A DNA stretch of 64,000 bases from PALSA-607 sp036509315 (GTDB taxonomy: Bacteria; Actinomycetota; Actinomycetes; Acidothermales; Acidothermaceae). Below the pieces are notes generated by a model, which was not told the origin of the DNA, ran no database searches, and saw only the letters and a program-made list of their open reading frames with translations. Where the stretch lies: positions 14,006 through 78,005 of the forward strand of contig DATCFU010000034.1 in the NCBI GenBank assembly GCA_036509315.1. Reading direction: 5' to 3'. A program made the position numbers and the translations under genes. Below are positions 15,922-23,231 of this stretch, piece after piece; position 1 is the first letter of the stretch, and each line of letters opens with the position of its first letter.

Positions 15922-18071
15922 CCACGTCCGCGCCCGCGATAAACACGACGCCGACCAGCTCGACCGTCCCCACTGCGCCTGGTGGTGTCCGGCCAGGTGA
16001 TGTCGAGCCGGGGCGCATGAAGCGCCTGGTCCGTGGCCGGCCGAACGATCCCGCATGGGTGCGGCCATCATTGTTTGCCCTGTTGATCGGCACCGCGTTC
16101 CTCTACATCTGGGGTCTGGGCGCTTCGGGTTGGGCGAACTCGTTCTACTCGGCGGCCGTCCAAGCCGGGTCGACGAGTTGGAAGGCGTTCTTCTTTGGCT
16201 CCTCCGATGCGGCGAACTTCATCACGGTCGACAAGCCACCAGCGTCACTTTGGGTGATGGAGATTTCGGCACGGATCTTCGGCGTGAACGCGTGGAGCAT
16301 CCTGGTGCCGCAAGCGCTCGAGGGCGTCGCCACCGTGGCCGTTCTCTATGCGACCGTTCGACGGTGGTTCACTCCCGCCGCAGGTTTGCTGGCGGGTGCC
16401 GTGCTCGCGCTCACACCAGTAGCGGTGCTGATGTTCCGCTTCAACAATCCGGACGCATTGCTCGTTCTGCTACTGACAGTTGCCGCCTACGCGCTGACAA
16501 GGGCAATGGAAGCTGCGAGCACTCGCTGGCTTGTGTTGGCCGGGTCGTTGGTCGGTCTGGGATTCCTCGCGAAGATGATGCAGGCGTTCTTCGTCGTCCC
16601 CGCATTCGGCCTTGTGTACTTGCTTGCAGCACCCACGCCCGTTCGCCGCAGGATCTGGCAGTTACTCCTTGCTGGCTTCGCGATGTTTGTGGCGGCCGCT
16701 TGGTGGGTCGTAACGGTCACCTTGACGGCGGCCAGCGCACGGCCGTACATCGGCGGGTCGCAGCACAACAGCATTCTTGAGCTGATCTTCGGCTACAACG
16801 GCTTTGGCCGCCTCACCGGCAACGAGACCGGCAGCGTCACTGGTGGCGGCGGAGGCGTTGGTGGTGGCGGCACTGGCGGCGGCAGCATGTGGGGTCCGAC
16901 CGGCATCACGCGGCTCTTCAGTTCGCAGATGGGCACCCAGATCTCGTGGTTGATTCCAGCCGCACTGGTCACGTTGCTCGGAGCGTTGTGGCTGTCACGG
17001 CGCGAGGGACGCACGAGCAAGCTGCGCGCCGCAACCGTGCTGTGGGGCACCACGTTGATCGTGAGTGGTCTCATCCTCAGTTTGAGCAAGGGCATCATTC
17101 ACCCCTACTACACGGTCGCCCTCGCACCTGCGATCGGTGCACTTGTCGGCATCGGCGGTACCGAACTGTGGCGCCTTCGCGAGCGCTGGACGTCGCGCGT
17201 CTTCCTGTCGATCGCGATCGCGGTGACAACGTGGTGGGCGCACGTGCTGCTTGGCCGCACGCCAACGTTCGAGTCGTGGCTGCGTCCGACAGTTCTCCTT
17301 GTCGGTATCGCTGCCGCAGTCGGCGTACTGTTCATCGGACGCCTCAGGCGCGGCATCACGGTCGCCATCGCTGCAGGCTCGGTACTGACGGCTGTTGGCG
17401 CGCCGGTCGCGTTTGCTCTCGACACCGCGAGCACGCCACACACCGGCTCGATCCCGACGGCCGGACCATCGTCAGGGCAAGGCGGCCCTGGAGGTTTCGG
17501 TGGCGGCGGATTCGGCGGCGGCCAGCCGGGTGCGACTCGCGGTAGCACGGCAGGTGGTCAAGGCACGGGAGGTCAGCCAACGGGTGGGTTCGGAGCTCCA
17601 CCGACCGGCACGACGGGTCGCTTCGCACCACCGACCGGTACGACGGGCGGCACAGCGCCGACCGGAACCACCGGAGGGTTCGGTGGCGGTCGCGGCCAGG
17701 GCGGTGGCGGGCTGCTCGGTAGCAGCACACCCAATGCGTCCTTGACCGCCGCGTTGAAGGCCAACGCGAGTTCGTATACGTGGGTTGCTGCCGCCATCGG
17801 ATCGAACGACGCATCGGGATACCAGCTCGCCACTGGCGATCCGGTGATGGCAATCGGCGGGTTCAACGGCAGTGATCCGGCCCCCACGTTGGCACAGTTC
17901 GAGAAGCTCGTAACCGCCGGCAAGATTCACTACTTCATTGCGGGCAGTGTTGGCACGCCGAACGGCGGCAGCAACGCGTCGTCCGAAATCTCGTCCTGGG
18001 TGAGCAGTCACTACACCACGGTGACGATCGGCGGCGTCACGCTGTACGACCTGACGAAGGCCACGTCGTAG
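15918..18071 (+). CDS. ArnT/PMT-like (GT39) membrane glycosyltransferase with Gly-rich region
   Basis: A 717-residue polytopic protein. The N-terminal half has the GT39/ArnT layout: first helix LFALLIGTAFLYIWGLG, then YSAAVQAGSTSWKAFFFG and DKPPASLWV, where the acidic residue and lysine are the usual catalytic-loop residues that bind lipid-phosphate sugar. About a dozen helices follow. Two Gly-rich segments occur (a GGGG stretch about residues 310-325 and a Gly/Thr/Pro repeat of the form PTGTTGGF about 515-605), then a globular C-terminus (about 610-717) with VAAAIGSNDASGYQLATG. ATG 15918 has AAGGAG six bases upstream and overlaps the previous gene; the open frame to 15582 is a shadow of that gene. 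Acceptor unknown. Confidence 0.92.
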   Translation: MTTSAPAINTTPTSSTVPTAPGGVRPGDVEPGRMKRLVRGRPNDPAWVRPSLFALLIGTAFLYIWGLGASGWANSFYSAAVQAGSTSWKAFFFGSSDAANFITVDKPPASLWVMEISARIFGVNAWSILVPQALEGVATVAVLYATVRRWFTPAAGLLAGAVLALTPVAVLMFRFNNPDALLVLLLTVAAYALTRAMEAASTRWLVLAGSLVGLGFLAKMMQAFFVVPAFGLVYLLAAPTPVRRRIWQLLLAGFAMFVAAAWWVVTVTLTAASARPYIGGSQHNSILELIFGYNGFGRLTGNETGSVTGGGGGVGGGGTGGGSMWGPTGITRLFSSQMGTQISWLIPAALVTLLGALWLSRREGRTSKLRAATVLWGTTLIVSGLILSLSKGIIHPYYTVALAPAIGALVGIGGTELWRLRERWTSRVFLSIAIAVTTWWAHVLLGRTPTFESWLRPTVLLVGIAAAVGVLFIGRLRRGITVAIAAGSVLTAVGAPVAFALDTASTPHTGSIPTAGPSSGQGGPGGFGGGGFGGGQPGATRGSTAGGQGTGGQPTGGFGAPPTGTTGRFAPPTGTTGGTAPTGTTGGFGGGRGQGGGGLLGSSTPNASLTAALKANASSYTWVAAAIGSNDASGYQLATGDPVMAIGGFNGSDPAPTLAQFEKLVTAGKIHYFIAGSVGTPNGGSNASSEISSWVSSHYTTVTIGGVTLYDLTKATS

Positions 18072-18095
18072 CGGTCGTCCGGTCAGGGCAAGCAT

Positions 18096-18133
18096 TGAAG
18101 TCCAGCGCTCGTTCTTGCGAGCGCTGGACTTCA
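18096..18133. repeat. 38-bp palindromic repeat, copy 2 (perfect arms)
   Basis: Arms TGAAGTCCAGCGCTCG and CGAGCGCTGGACTTCA are perfect inverses of 16 bases around loop TTCTTG. It lies between the convergent GT39-like gene and cheY, so it could terminate either transcript. Copy 1 lies at 8297-8334. Confidence 0.85.
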
Positions 18134-18157
18134 GCGCTCGCTCAGAGCGCGCAAGCG

Positions 18158-18520
18158 CTAAGCAAGTACCGGGTCGAGCACGTCCTGGAAGTCCTCGGGC
18201 GTGAACGGCTTCGCGACCAAGAACATGGCGCCGGCTTCGAGGGCCGCGGCTCTCATCTGGGGCGAAGCTTCCGACGTCACGAAGCCAAACGGAATGCGCC
18301 AGCCCGCTGATCGCAATGCGGTCAGCAGCTCGAGCCCGGACATCTGCGGCATGTTCCAGTCGCACAGCACGACATCGGGTGGCTCCTGCGCCACGACCTC
18401 GAGTGCGTGCAGCCCATCGACGGCTTCAATGAGTTCGTGCTCGTCGTAGCCGGCCATCCGCAAGGTACGGGCCACGATCATCCGCATGGCTCTGCTGTCG
18501 TCGACGATCAGGATTCGCAT
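18158..18520 (-). CDS. cheY: CheY-type single-domain response regulator (last gene of the chemotaxis operon)
   Basis: A 120-residue receiver with no output domain. The acidic pocket is D7-D8 (LIVDDSRAM), the phosphoacceptor D54 (VLCDWNMPQMSG), and the switch Thr/Ser and Lys appear in FVTSEAS and LVAKPF. It is the second receiver of this operon, 7 bases after cheX, and probably receives phosphate from the CheA encoded upstream. With no flagellar motor genes in view its output may be a pilus motor or another target. Confidence 0.93.
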   Translation of the reverse strand: MRILIVDDSRAMRMIVARTLRMAGYDEHELIEAVDGLHALEVVAQEPPDVVLCDWNMPQMSGLELLTALRSAGWRIPFGFVTSEASPQMRAAALEAGAMFLVAKPFTPEDFQDVLDPVLA

Positions 18521-18526
18521 TGGGAC

Positions 18527-18973
18527 CTACGACGCCTGCTGCCACAGGCTCACGAAGAGCGGCTGCGCACGCCACGAGAGCTGAACTTCGCGGACCATCC
18601 GGGTGCCGGGAACCGACAGCTGACCTTGCACCACCGACGGCAGCGACAGGGTCGAGGGGCCGGGCAACATGCTCTTGACGTTGCCGCCGACCATGTTCGC
18701 GATTTCGCCGAGCGCGTCGACAACCTCGGTCTGCGTCACCGACGCAGGCGCCATGGAGTAAAGCGCTGCCGCGGCGTCGCGCGCGGCAGGCGGCGAGCAC
18801 TGCAGCATGATCGAGCCGGTGTAGGCACCGGCGAGGTAGACGCAGCCGGTGATCTTGTCGGCAGGCATGTCGCCGCTCTCGGCGATCAGGCCTGACGGGT
18901 CACCGTCAAGGAACGACGTCCAGACCTCACGCGTGATGACCTCGAGGTCATCCGCACTGGGAATGTAAGTCAC
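18527..18973 (-). CDS. cheX: CheX-like CheY-phosphate phosphatase
   Basis: A 148-residue protein of the CheC/CheX/FliY family. The catalytic helix is EIANMVGGNVK with Glu90 and Asn93 in the ExxN arrangement that attacks CheY-P. CheX usually works as a dimer with one such helix per subunit. It sits between two cheY genes, 21 bases after one and 7 before the other, which fits signal termination in the same pathway. Confidence 0.88.
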   Translation of the reverse strand: MTYIPSADDLEVITREVWTSFLDGDPSGLIAESGDMPADKITGCVYLAGAYTGSIMLQCSPPAARDAAAALYSMAPASVTQTEVVDALGEIANMVGGNVKSMLPGPSTLSLPSVVQGQLSVPGTRMVREVQLSWRAQPLFVSLWQQAS

Positions 18974-18994
18974 GGCCTTTACCTCTCGCGCGCG

Positions 18995-19384
18995 TTAGTA
19001 GGCGAGGACGCCGAGAAGCGCAAGCTTGTCGGCGATCGCATCGGGAGTGAACGGCTTGATGACGTATTCGTGCGCGCCCGCGGCGAGTGCGCGGACAATC
19101 TGCGACTGCTCGCTTTCCGTTGTCACCATCATGAGCGTGATCTGACGCCACTTCTCTTCGCGACGGACTGCGTTCACGAACGCCAGGCCGTCCATGACGG
19201 GCATGTTCCAGTCGACGAGCGCGATGTCCGGCAGGACGCCGGTCTGCAATCGAGCGATGGCTTCGGCCCCGTTTGGAGCATCGACAACGTCAAACCCGAG
19301 CGAGCGCATGATCCGGCCAAGAATCAACCGCATCGCGCTCGAGTCGTCGATCACCATGGCCAACATCGGGCGTGCACCTTCCAT
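18995..19384 (-). CDS. cheY: CheY-type single-domain response regulator (first of two)
   Basis: A 129-residue receiver. Acidic pocket D13-D14 (VIDDSSAM), phosphoacceptor D58 (ALVDWNMPVMDG), Thr/Thr in MMVTTES and Lys in YVIKPF are all present. The ATG at 19384 or the in-frame ATG at 19366 (MLAMVIDDS, closer to the usual CheY length) may be used. It is 102 bases downstream of cheR and just upstream of cheX. Clear sequence differences from the other CheY (for example REEKWRQ in place of RSAGWR) suggest distinct partners or a phosphate sink. Confidence 0.93.
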   Translation of the reverse strand: MEGARPMLAMVIDDSSAMRLILGRIMRSLGFDVVDAPNGAEAIARLQTGVLPDIALVDWNMPVMDGLAFVNAVRREEKWRQITLMMVTTESEQSQIVRALAAGAHEYVIKPFTPDAIADKLALLGVLAY

Positions 19385-19486
19385 CGTCTCATCGGTCGAT
19401 CCGGGCGTTCTTCGTCTTGCTCAGCTCTTAATCGGTCGATCTCGGCGATTGCTGTTGCGGCATTCGCCTAGCAAGTCCTCGCATCT

Positions 19487-20479
19487 TCATCGGCCGGTGG
19501 GCCAACTAATTGAGCGGTCGGCGGGCTGCGGTGGGGCTGGCGGTGCAGCGAGCTGCCACGCCCCCGCCACAGGACGCGGCCGGACGCCGACGGGGACCGT
19601 CCCGGACAGGCCCACGCCAGCGACCGCGGGGGCAAGGCGGCGCGGGAGGTCGAGGGGTCCGGCCCCCTTCGGGCGGTAGGCGATTGTCGAACCGACCGCG
19701 ACGCGCTCGAAGCCGTCGTCGAGGCCGAGGGTCGTCTCAGCGCCGCCCAGGAAAAGAAAACCGTCGGGCCGCAGAATCGCCCTGATCCGGCGCAGGACCT
19801 CGACCTTGGTGGCCGGATCGAAGTAGATGAGGACGTTGCGGAGGAACACGACGTCCATCTGATGTACCTCGAAGGGCTCCGCCAGGTTCAGCTGCGAGAA
19901 CCGGACCAGCTTGCGGACCGCCGCCACGACCCGCCAGTCGGTTTCGGCGCGCTCGAAGTGGCGGACCAGCAACGGTGCCGGCAGCCCTCGGTTCACCTCG
20001 AGCTGCGAATACCTCGCCCGGCGACCTCGCTCGAGAACGTCGCCGTTGATGTCGGACGCGAGCACGTCAACTTGCCAGTCGTCGGTGATCAGGGGATGGT
20101 CAAGCAGCGTCATGGCGATGCTGTACGGCTCCTGACCGGTCGAACATGCGGCCGACCACAGGGTCAGGCGATGGCTCGTGCGACGCAGCTTGCACAGTTC
20201 GGGGACGATCGCCTGCGAGAGCGCGTTGAACGGGTCTCGGTCGCGAAAGAACGATGTCTCGTTGGTTGTCATCGCCTCGACGATCTGCCGACGCAAGACG
20301 TCGTCGTGACTTCCTTGCAGCCGTGCAATCAGCGCCCCGACATCGTCGAGGCCGGCATCGCGAGCAAGCGGTAGCAGCCGGCTCTCGACGAGGTACTCCT
20401 TGCCGGGGCCAATGACGATTGCGGCCTGGCGCTTGACGAGTTCGCTGACGAACGTAAAGGCGCTCGCACTGATGGTCAC
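19487..20479 (-). CDS. cheR: Chemotaxis protein methyltransferase CheR
   Basis: A 330-residue SAM-dependent methyltransferase that methylates receptor glutamates. The N-terminal helical domain includes TTNETSFFRD, and the Rossmann domain shows WSAACSTGQEPYSIAM (SAM loop), LASDIN and VVFLRNVLIYFD. The C-terminal 55 residues are Pro/Ala-rich and extra. GTG 20479 is chosen: it overlaps the cheB stop by 4 bases (GTGA) and gives the normal length; an upstream in-frame ATG would lie inside cheB. Lies in the middle of the leftward chemotaxis operon. Confidence 0.94.
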   Translation of the reverse strand: MTISASAFTFVSELVKRQAAIVIGPGKEYLVESRLLPLARDAGLDDVGALIARLQGSHDDVLRRQIVEAMTTNETSFFRDRDPFNALSQAIVPELCKLRRTSHRLTLWSAACSTGQEPYSIAMTLLDHPLITDDWQVDVLASDINGDVLERGRRARYSQLEVNRGLPAPLLVRHFERAETDWRVVAAVRKLVRFSQLNLAEPFEVHQMDVVFLRNVLIYFDPATKVEVLRRIRAILRPDGFLFLGGAETTLGLDDGFERVAVGSTIAYRPKGAGPLDLPRRLAPAVAGVGLSGTVPVGVRPRPVAGAWQLAAPPAPPQPADRSISWPTGR

Positions 20480-21600
20480 GAGGCCCCACCGAAAGCGACG
20501 GCTCGGGGAGGTGCTGCAGGCAGGAGTGGACGCGCGATACGCCGGGTGCCGAGCGTGCCTTGCAGGCGGTCGGCGATCTGATGCAACGGGACGACGTCGG
20601 TGGCGACACCTGCCGCCACAACTGCGCCGGGCATGCCCCACACGACAGAACTCACTTCGTCCTGCACGATGATTCGACCGCCGGCAGCCCGCACCCGCTG
20701 CGCTCCCTGGGCGCCGTCCCGTCCCATGCCGGTGAGTACGCACGCCACGACACCTGCGCCATAAACCGCCGCAGCGGACCGGAACAACACATCAACCGAA
20801 GGCCGGCAGTAGTTCTCGGGCGGGTCGTTCGTCAACCGCACTCGAACCTCGGTTCCCTGCCGCCGAAGTGTCAGGTGCTGGTCGCCGGGCGCAACGATGA
20901 TGTGACCAGGCTCAACCCGTTGACCATCGACGGCTTCAACCACATGCAGGGCGCAGCTGCGGTCGAGGCGCGCGGCGAACAGCCGGGTGAACAACGGCGG
21001 CATGTGTTGAACGACGAGAATCGGGACGCTGAGGTCGCTTCGCAATCCGGCCACGATCGAACTGAGCGCGTCGGGTCCACCGGTTGATGCGCCGATCACG
21101 ATGACATCGACGCGATCCTGCCGAACCGCTGAGCCCGCCGACATCGGCGCTTTCGGCGCCGGGCGTTTGGCAAAGACTGCACGGGTGCGTGCCGCCGCGA
21201 CCAAACCCTTGATCTTCGGGATCAGCTCGGCTCGTACGCGATCGACTGATGCGGTCGCGCTGGTGGCGTGCGTGGGCTTCGTCACGTAGTCCGTGGCACC
21301 GGCGGCGAGAGCATCAAGGGTGGCCATCGCACCGCGCTCGGTGACCGTGCTGAACATGACCACCGGCAGCGTTGGGTGGGTACGGCGCAACTCGCGCAGC
21401 GTCGCCAAGCCGTCCATGACCGGCATCTCGACGTCGAGAATCACAATGTCAGGACGCAGCGCGCCGAGCTTGTCGAGAGCGATCCGGCCGTTCGCGGCGG
21501 TGCCAACGACCGTGATATCGGGGTCGTCGTCCAAGACGCTGGAGACGATGCGGCGAACCACCACGGAGTCATCGACGACGAGCACGCCGATGCCAGCCAC
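20476..21600 (-). CDS. cheB: Protein-glutamate methylesterase/deamidase CheB
   Basis: A 374-residue CheB: receiver domain (1-125, acidic pocket D10-D11, phosphoacceptor D56 in ILDVEMPVMDG), linker and methylesterase domain (about 163-355). The catalytic triad is visible as Ser172 (IGASTGGP), His199 (VVQHMP) and Asp295 (TGMGRDG). It removes receptor methyl groups after phosphorylation by CheA. It overlaps cheR by 4 bases, giving coupled translation of the two adaptation enzymes. Confidence 0.96.
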   Translation of the reverse strand: MAGIGVLVVDDSVVVRRIVSSVLDDDPDITVVGTAANGRIALDKLGALRPDIVILDVEMPVMDGLATLRELRRTHPTLPVVMFSTVTERGAMATLDALAAGATDYVTKPTHATSATASVDRVRAELIPKIKGLVAAARTRAVFAKRPAPKAPMSAGSAVRQDRVDVIVIGASTGGPDALSSIVAGLRSDLSVPILVVQHMPPLFTRLFAARLDRSCALHVVEAVDGQRVEPGHIIVAPGDQHLTLRRQGTEVRVRLTNDPPENYCRPSVDVLFRSAAAVYGAGVVACVLTGMGRDGAQGAQRVRAAGGRIIVQDEVSSVVWGMPGAVVAAGVATDVVPLHQIADRLQGTLGTRRIARPLLPAAPPRAVAFGGAS

Positions 21601-21777
21601 CGCAACCTCCCGACCCTGGGGCGCGGGTCGCTGTTATGACCCGGCATTAACCCATCGGCACGAGCGGCTCCGGACTGAGGTTGCCAGTGCTTCCACAAGC
21701 CGCTGCTCGAGGTCGAGCTACATCAGCTGCAGCTCTGGGCGTCGATTTCGCTCAGCCCTATCCCCGGGGTGACTCCG

Positions 21778-22668
21778 TCACCCGAGAATCCCGACGGCCG
21801 TTTCCCACGGCGCCACCAACACGCCGTACGTCACCTCGTCGAGTAGGTCGTGCACGCCGACCGCCTGCAGGCAGCCACTGACGGAGTTCCACACACCGCG
21901 CGCCGCGGGGCCCGCATCGACTCCCGCAATACGCAACGCTCGGACCGCCTGGAACTGCGCCGCCGCCGCCGGACGCAGCCTCCCCGCCAGGTAGCTCGCC
22001 CAGGTGGCCGCGTGCATGCGAGCGCTCCACTCCGCCTCGACCGAACCGGTCGCCTCGAGGAGCACGCCGACCTCGTCCGTGGACAGTGTGGCGACGCGAG
22101 CCAAAATCGTGTGCAGGTCGGCGCCAAACGGTCCGAGATCGGCCGGGATCGGTGGCAGCCGGCGAGCTGCGGCGATCCAAGGTGTCCTGAGCAATCGACG
22201 CACATCCTCGGCCAGCCGAGGTCCGCCGTAGGCGGCTGCAAGAGCGTCGCTCCCCAGTGCCACCACATGTGTCGGACTCTCGTCGAGGATGTCCTGGCGG
22301 AGCATCCGCAAGAGGTCGTCGAGGCTGCCGAACGATGCTGTCGTGAGGTCTCGCAAAGCCGGCTCGAGTTCGCGGGTGGTCGACTCGCTGCCGTCCATCG
22401 CGTTCGCGGCTTCGTCGAGAAGTTGGCCGACAGCAGACAAAGCGTCGTCAAGGCGTCGCGGAGGAGTCAGTGCCGACACCTCGAGCCACGCCGAGGCGCG
22501 CTGCGGATCAGTGACCTGCAAGGCATCGAAGCCGGACAAATCGAGCGCAGGTTCGCCGACGGTGCCATGAAGAGCCAGCGCCTCGAGCAGGACGGTCGCC
22601 ACCGCCGCGCCAGTCGGCAGACGGGCTAGATCGAAGCCGACCGTCGGCGCGTTAACGAGCGAGTACAC
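21778..22668 (-). CDS. Unknown helical protein inside the chemotaxis operon (296 aa)
   Basis: I do not recognise a family. The protein is alanine- and leucine-rich, mostly helical, acidic, with no signal peptide, membrane helix or obvious catalytic motif. It starts MYSLVNAPTVGFDLARLPTG and contains a helical middle (RRLDDALSAVGQLLDEAANA) and the C-terminal segment RIAGVDAGPAARGVWNS. The GTG at 22668 has GGAGGGG just upstream, so it is certainly translated. It lies between cheW and cheB, the position where receptor adaptors, CheD or CheV are found in other operons, but it has neither the CheD Cys/His pair nor a receiver. Confidence 0.8.
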   Translation of the reverse strand: MYSLVNAPTVGFDLARLPTGAAVATVLLEALALHGTVGEPALDLSGFDALQVTDPQRASAWLEVSALTPPRRLDDALSAVGQLLDEAANAMDGSESTTRELEPALRDLTTASFGSLDDLLRMLRQDILDESPTHVVALGSDALAAAYGGPRLAEDVRRLLRTPWIAAARRLPPIPADLGPFGADLHTILARVATLSTDEVGVLLEATGSVEAEWSARMHAATWASYLAGRLRPAAAAQFQAVRALRIAGVDAGPAARGVWNSVSGCLQAVGVHDLLDEVTYGVLVAPWETAVGILG

Positions 22669-22795
22669 CGAAGCCCCTCCGAACCATCGAACCCGGCCCG
22701 AGTACAGGTCGTGGTGACCTGCCCCCGCAGCTCAGGTAACGATGGTGCCACTGAGTGGGGCCTTCGCGAGACGGCCGACCGGGCGAACCCTGAGG

Positions 22796-23230
22796 TCAGA
22801 CGGCGAGGCCGATATCGGCCGCCCGAGCGACGTCGAGCACGAGGAGCAGCGCGCCCTCGAGTTTGTAGGCGCCCGTAACCAACGTCGCGCCCGGGCCCGT
22901 CATGGTGTCAGGCGGCTCCTCGAACTGTTCCGACGACACGTGTGCGACATCGCCGATCGCGTCGACAAGCAGGCTCACCGGCTCGTCATCGACCCGTACC
23001 ACGACGTTCATTGGCAGGACCCCGGCGGCGCGCGGCGGCAAGCCGAGCCGTGTCCGTAGATCGACGGCTGTGACGACTTCACCACGCAGATTGATTAGGC
23101 CTGCAGCGCCGTGTCCGGCGAGCGGAACGGCGGTCATCTCCTGGTAACGGATGACTTCTTGCACTTTGTGAACTTCTACCCCGAAAAGCAATGCATCGAT
23201 GGTGAAGGTGGCGAACTGACGCATCTCCAT
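22796..23230 (-). CDS. cheW: Chemotaxis adaptor CheW
   Basis: A 144-residue CheW that links CheA to receptors. The two-lobed beta-barrel is seen in FATFTIDALLFGVEVHKVQEVI, GLINLRGEVVTAVDLRTRLG (the conserved Asn-Leu-Arg-Gly turn) and VSLLVDAIGDVAHV. ATG 23230 begins one base after the cheA stop (TGATATG), so it should be coupled to cheA. A second in-frame ATG lies two codons on. Confidence 0.95.
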   Translation of the reverse strand: MEMRQFATFTIDALLFGVEVHKVQEVIRYQEMTAVPLAGHGAAGLINLRGEVVTAVDLRTRLGLPPRAAGVLPMNVVVRVDDEPVSLLVDAIGDVAHVSSEQFEEPPDTMTGPGATLVTGAYKLEGALLLVLDVARAADIGLAV

Positions 23231-23231
23231 A

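Noticed and set aside
17598..17680. Repeats coding for PTGTTGGF-like units
   Set aside because: Low-complexity Gly/Thr/Pro stretch within the glycosyltransferase; common in this family and not a separate element.
22705..22721. Inverted repeat CAGGTC-N5-GACCTG between cheW and the unknown gene
   Set aside because: Only six-base arms inside an operon; too short to tell from chance.
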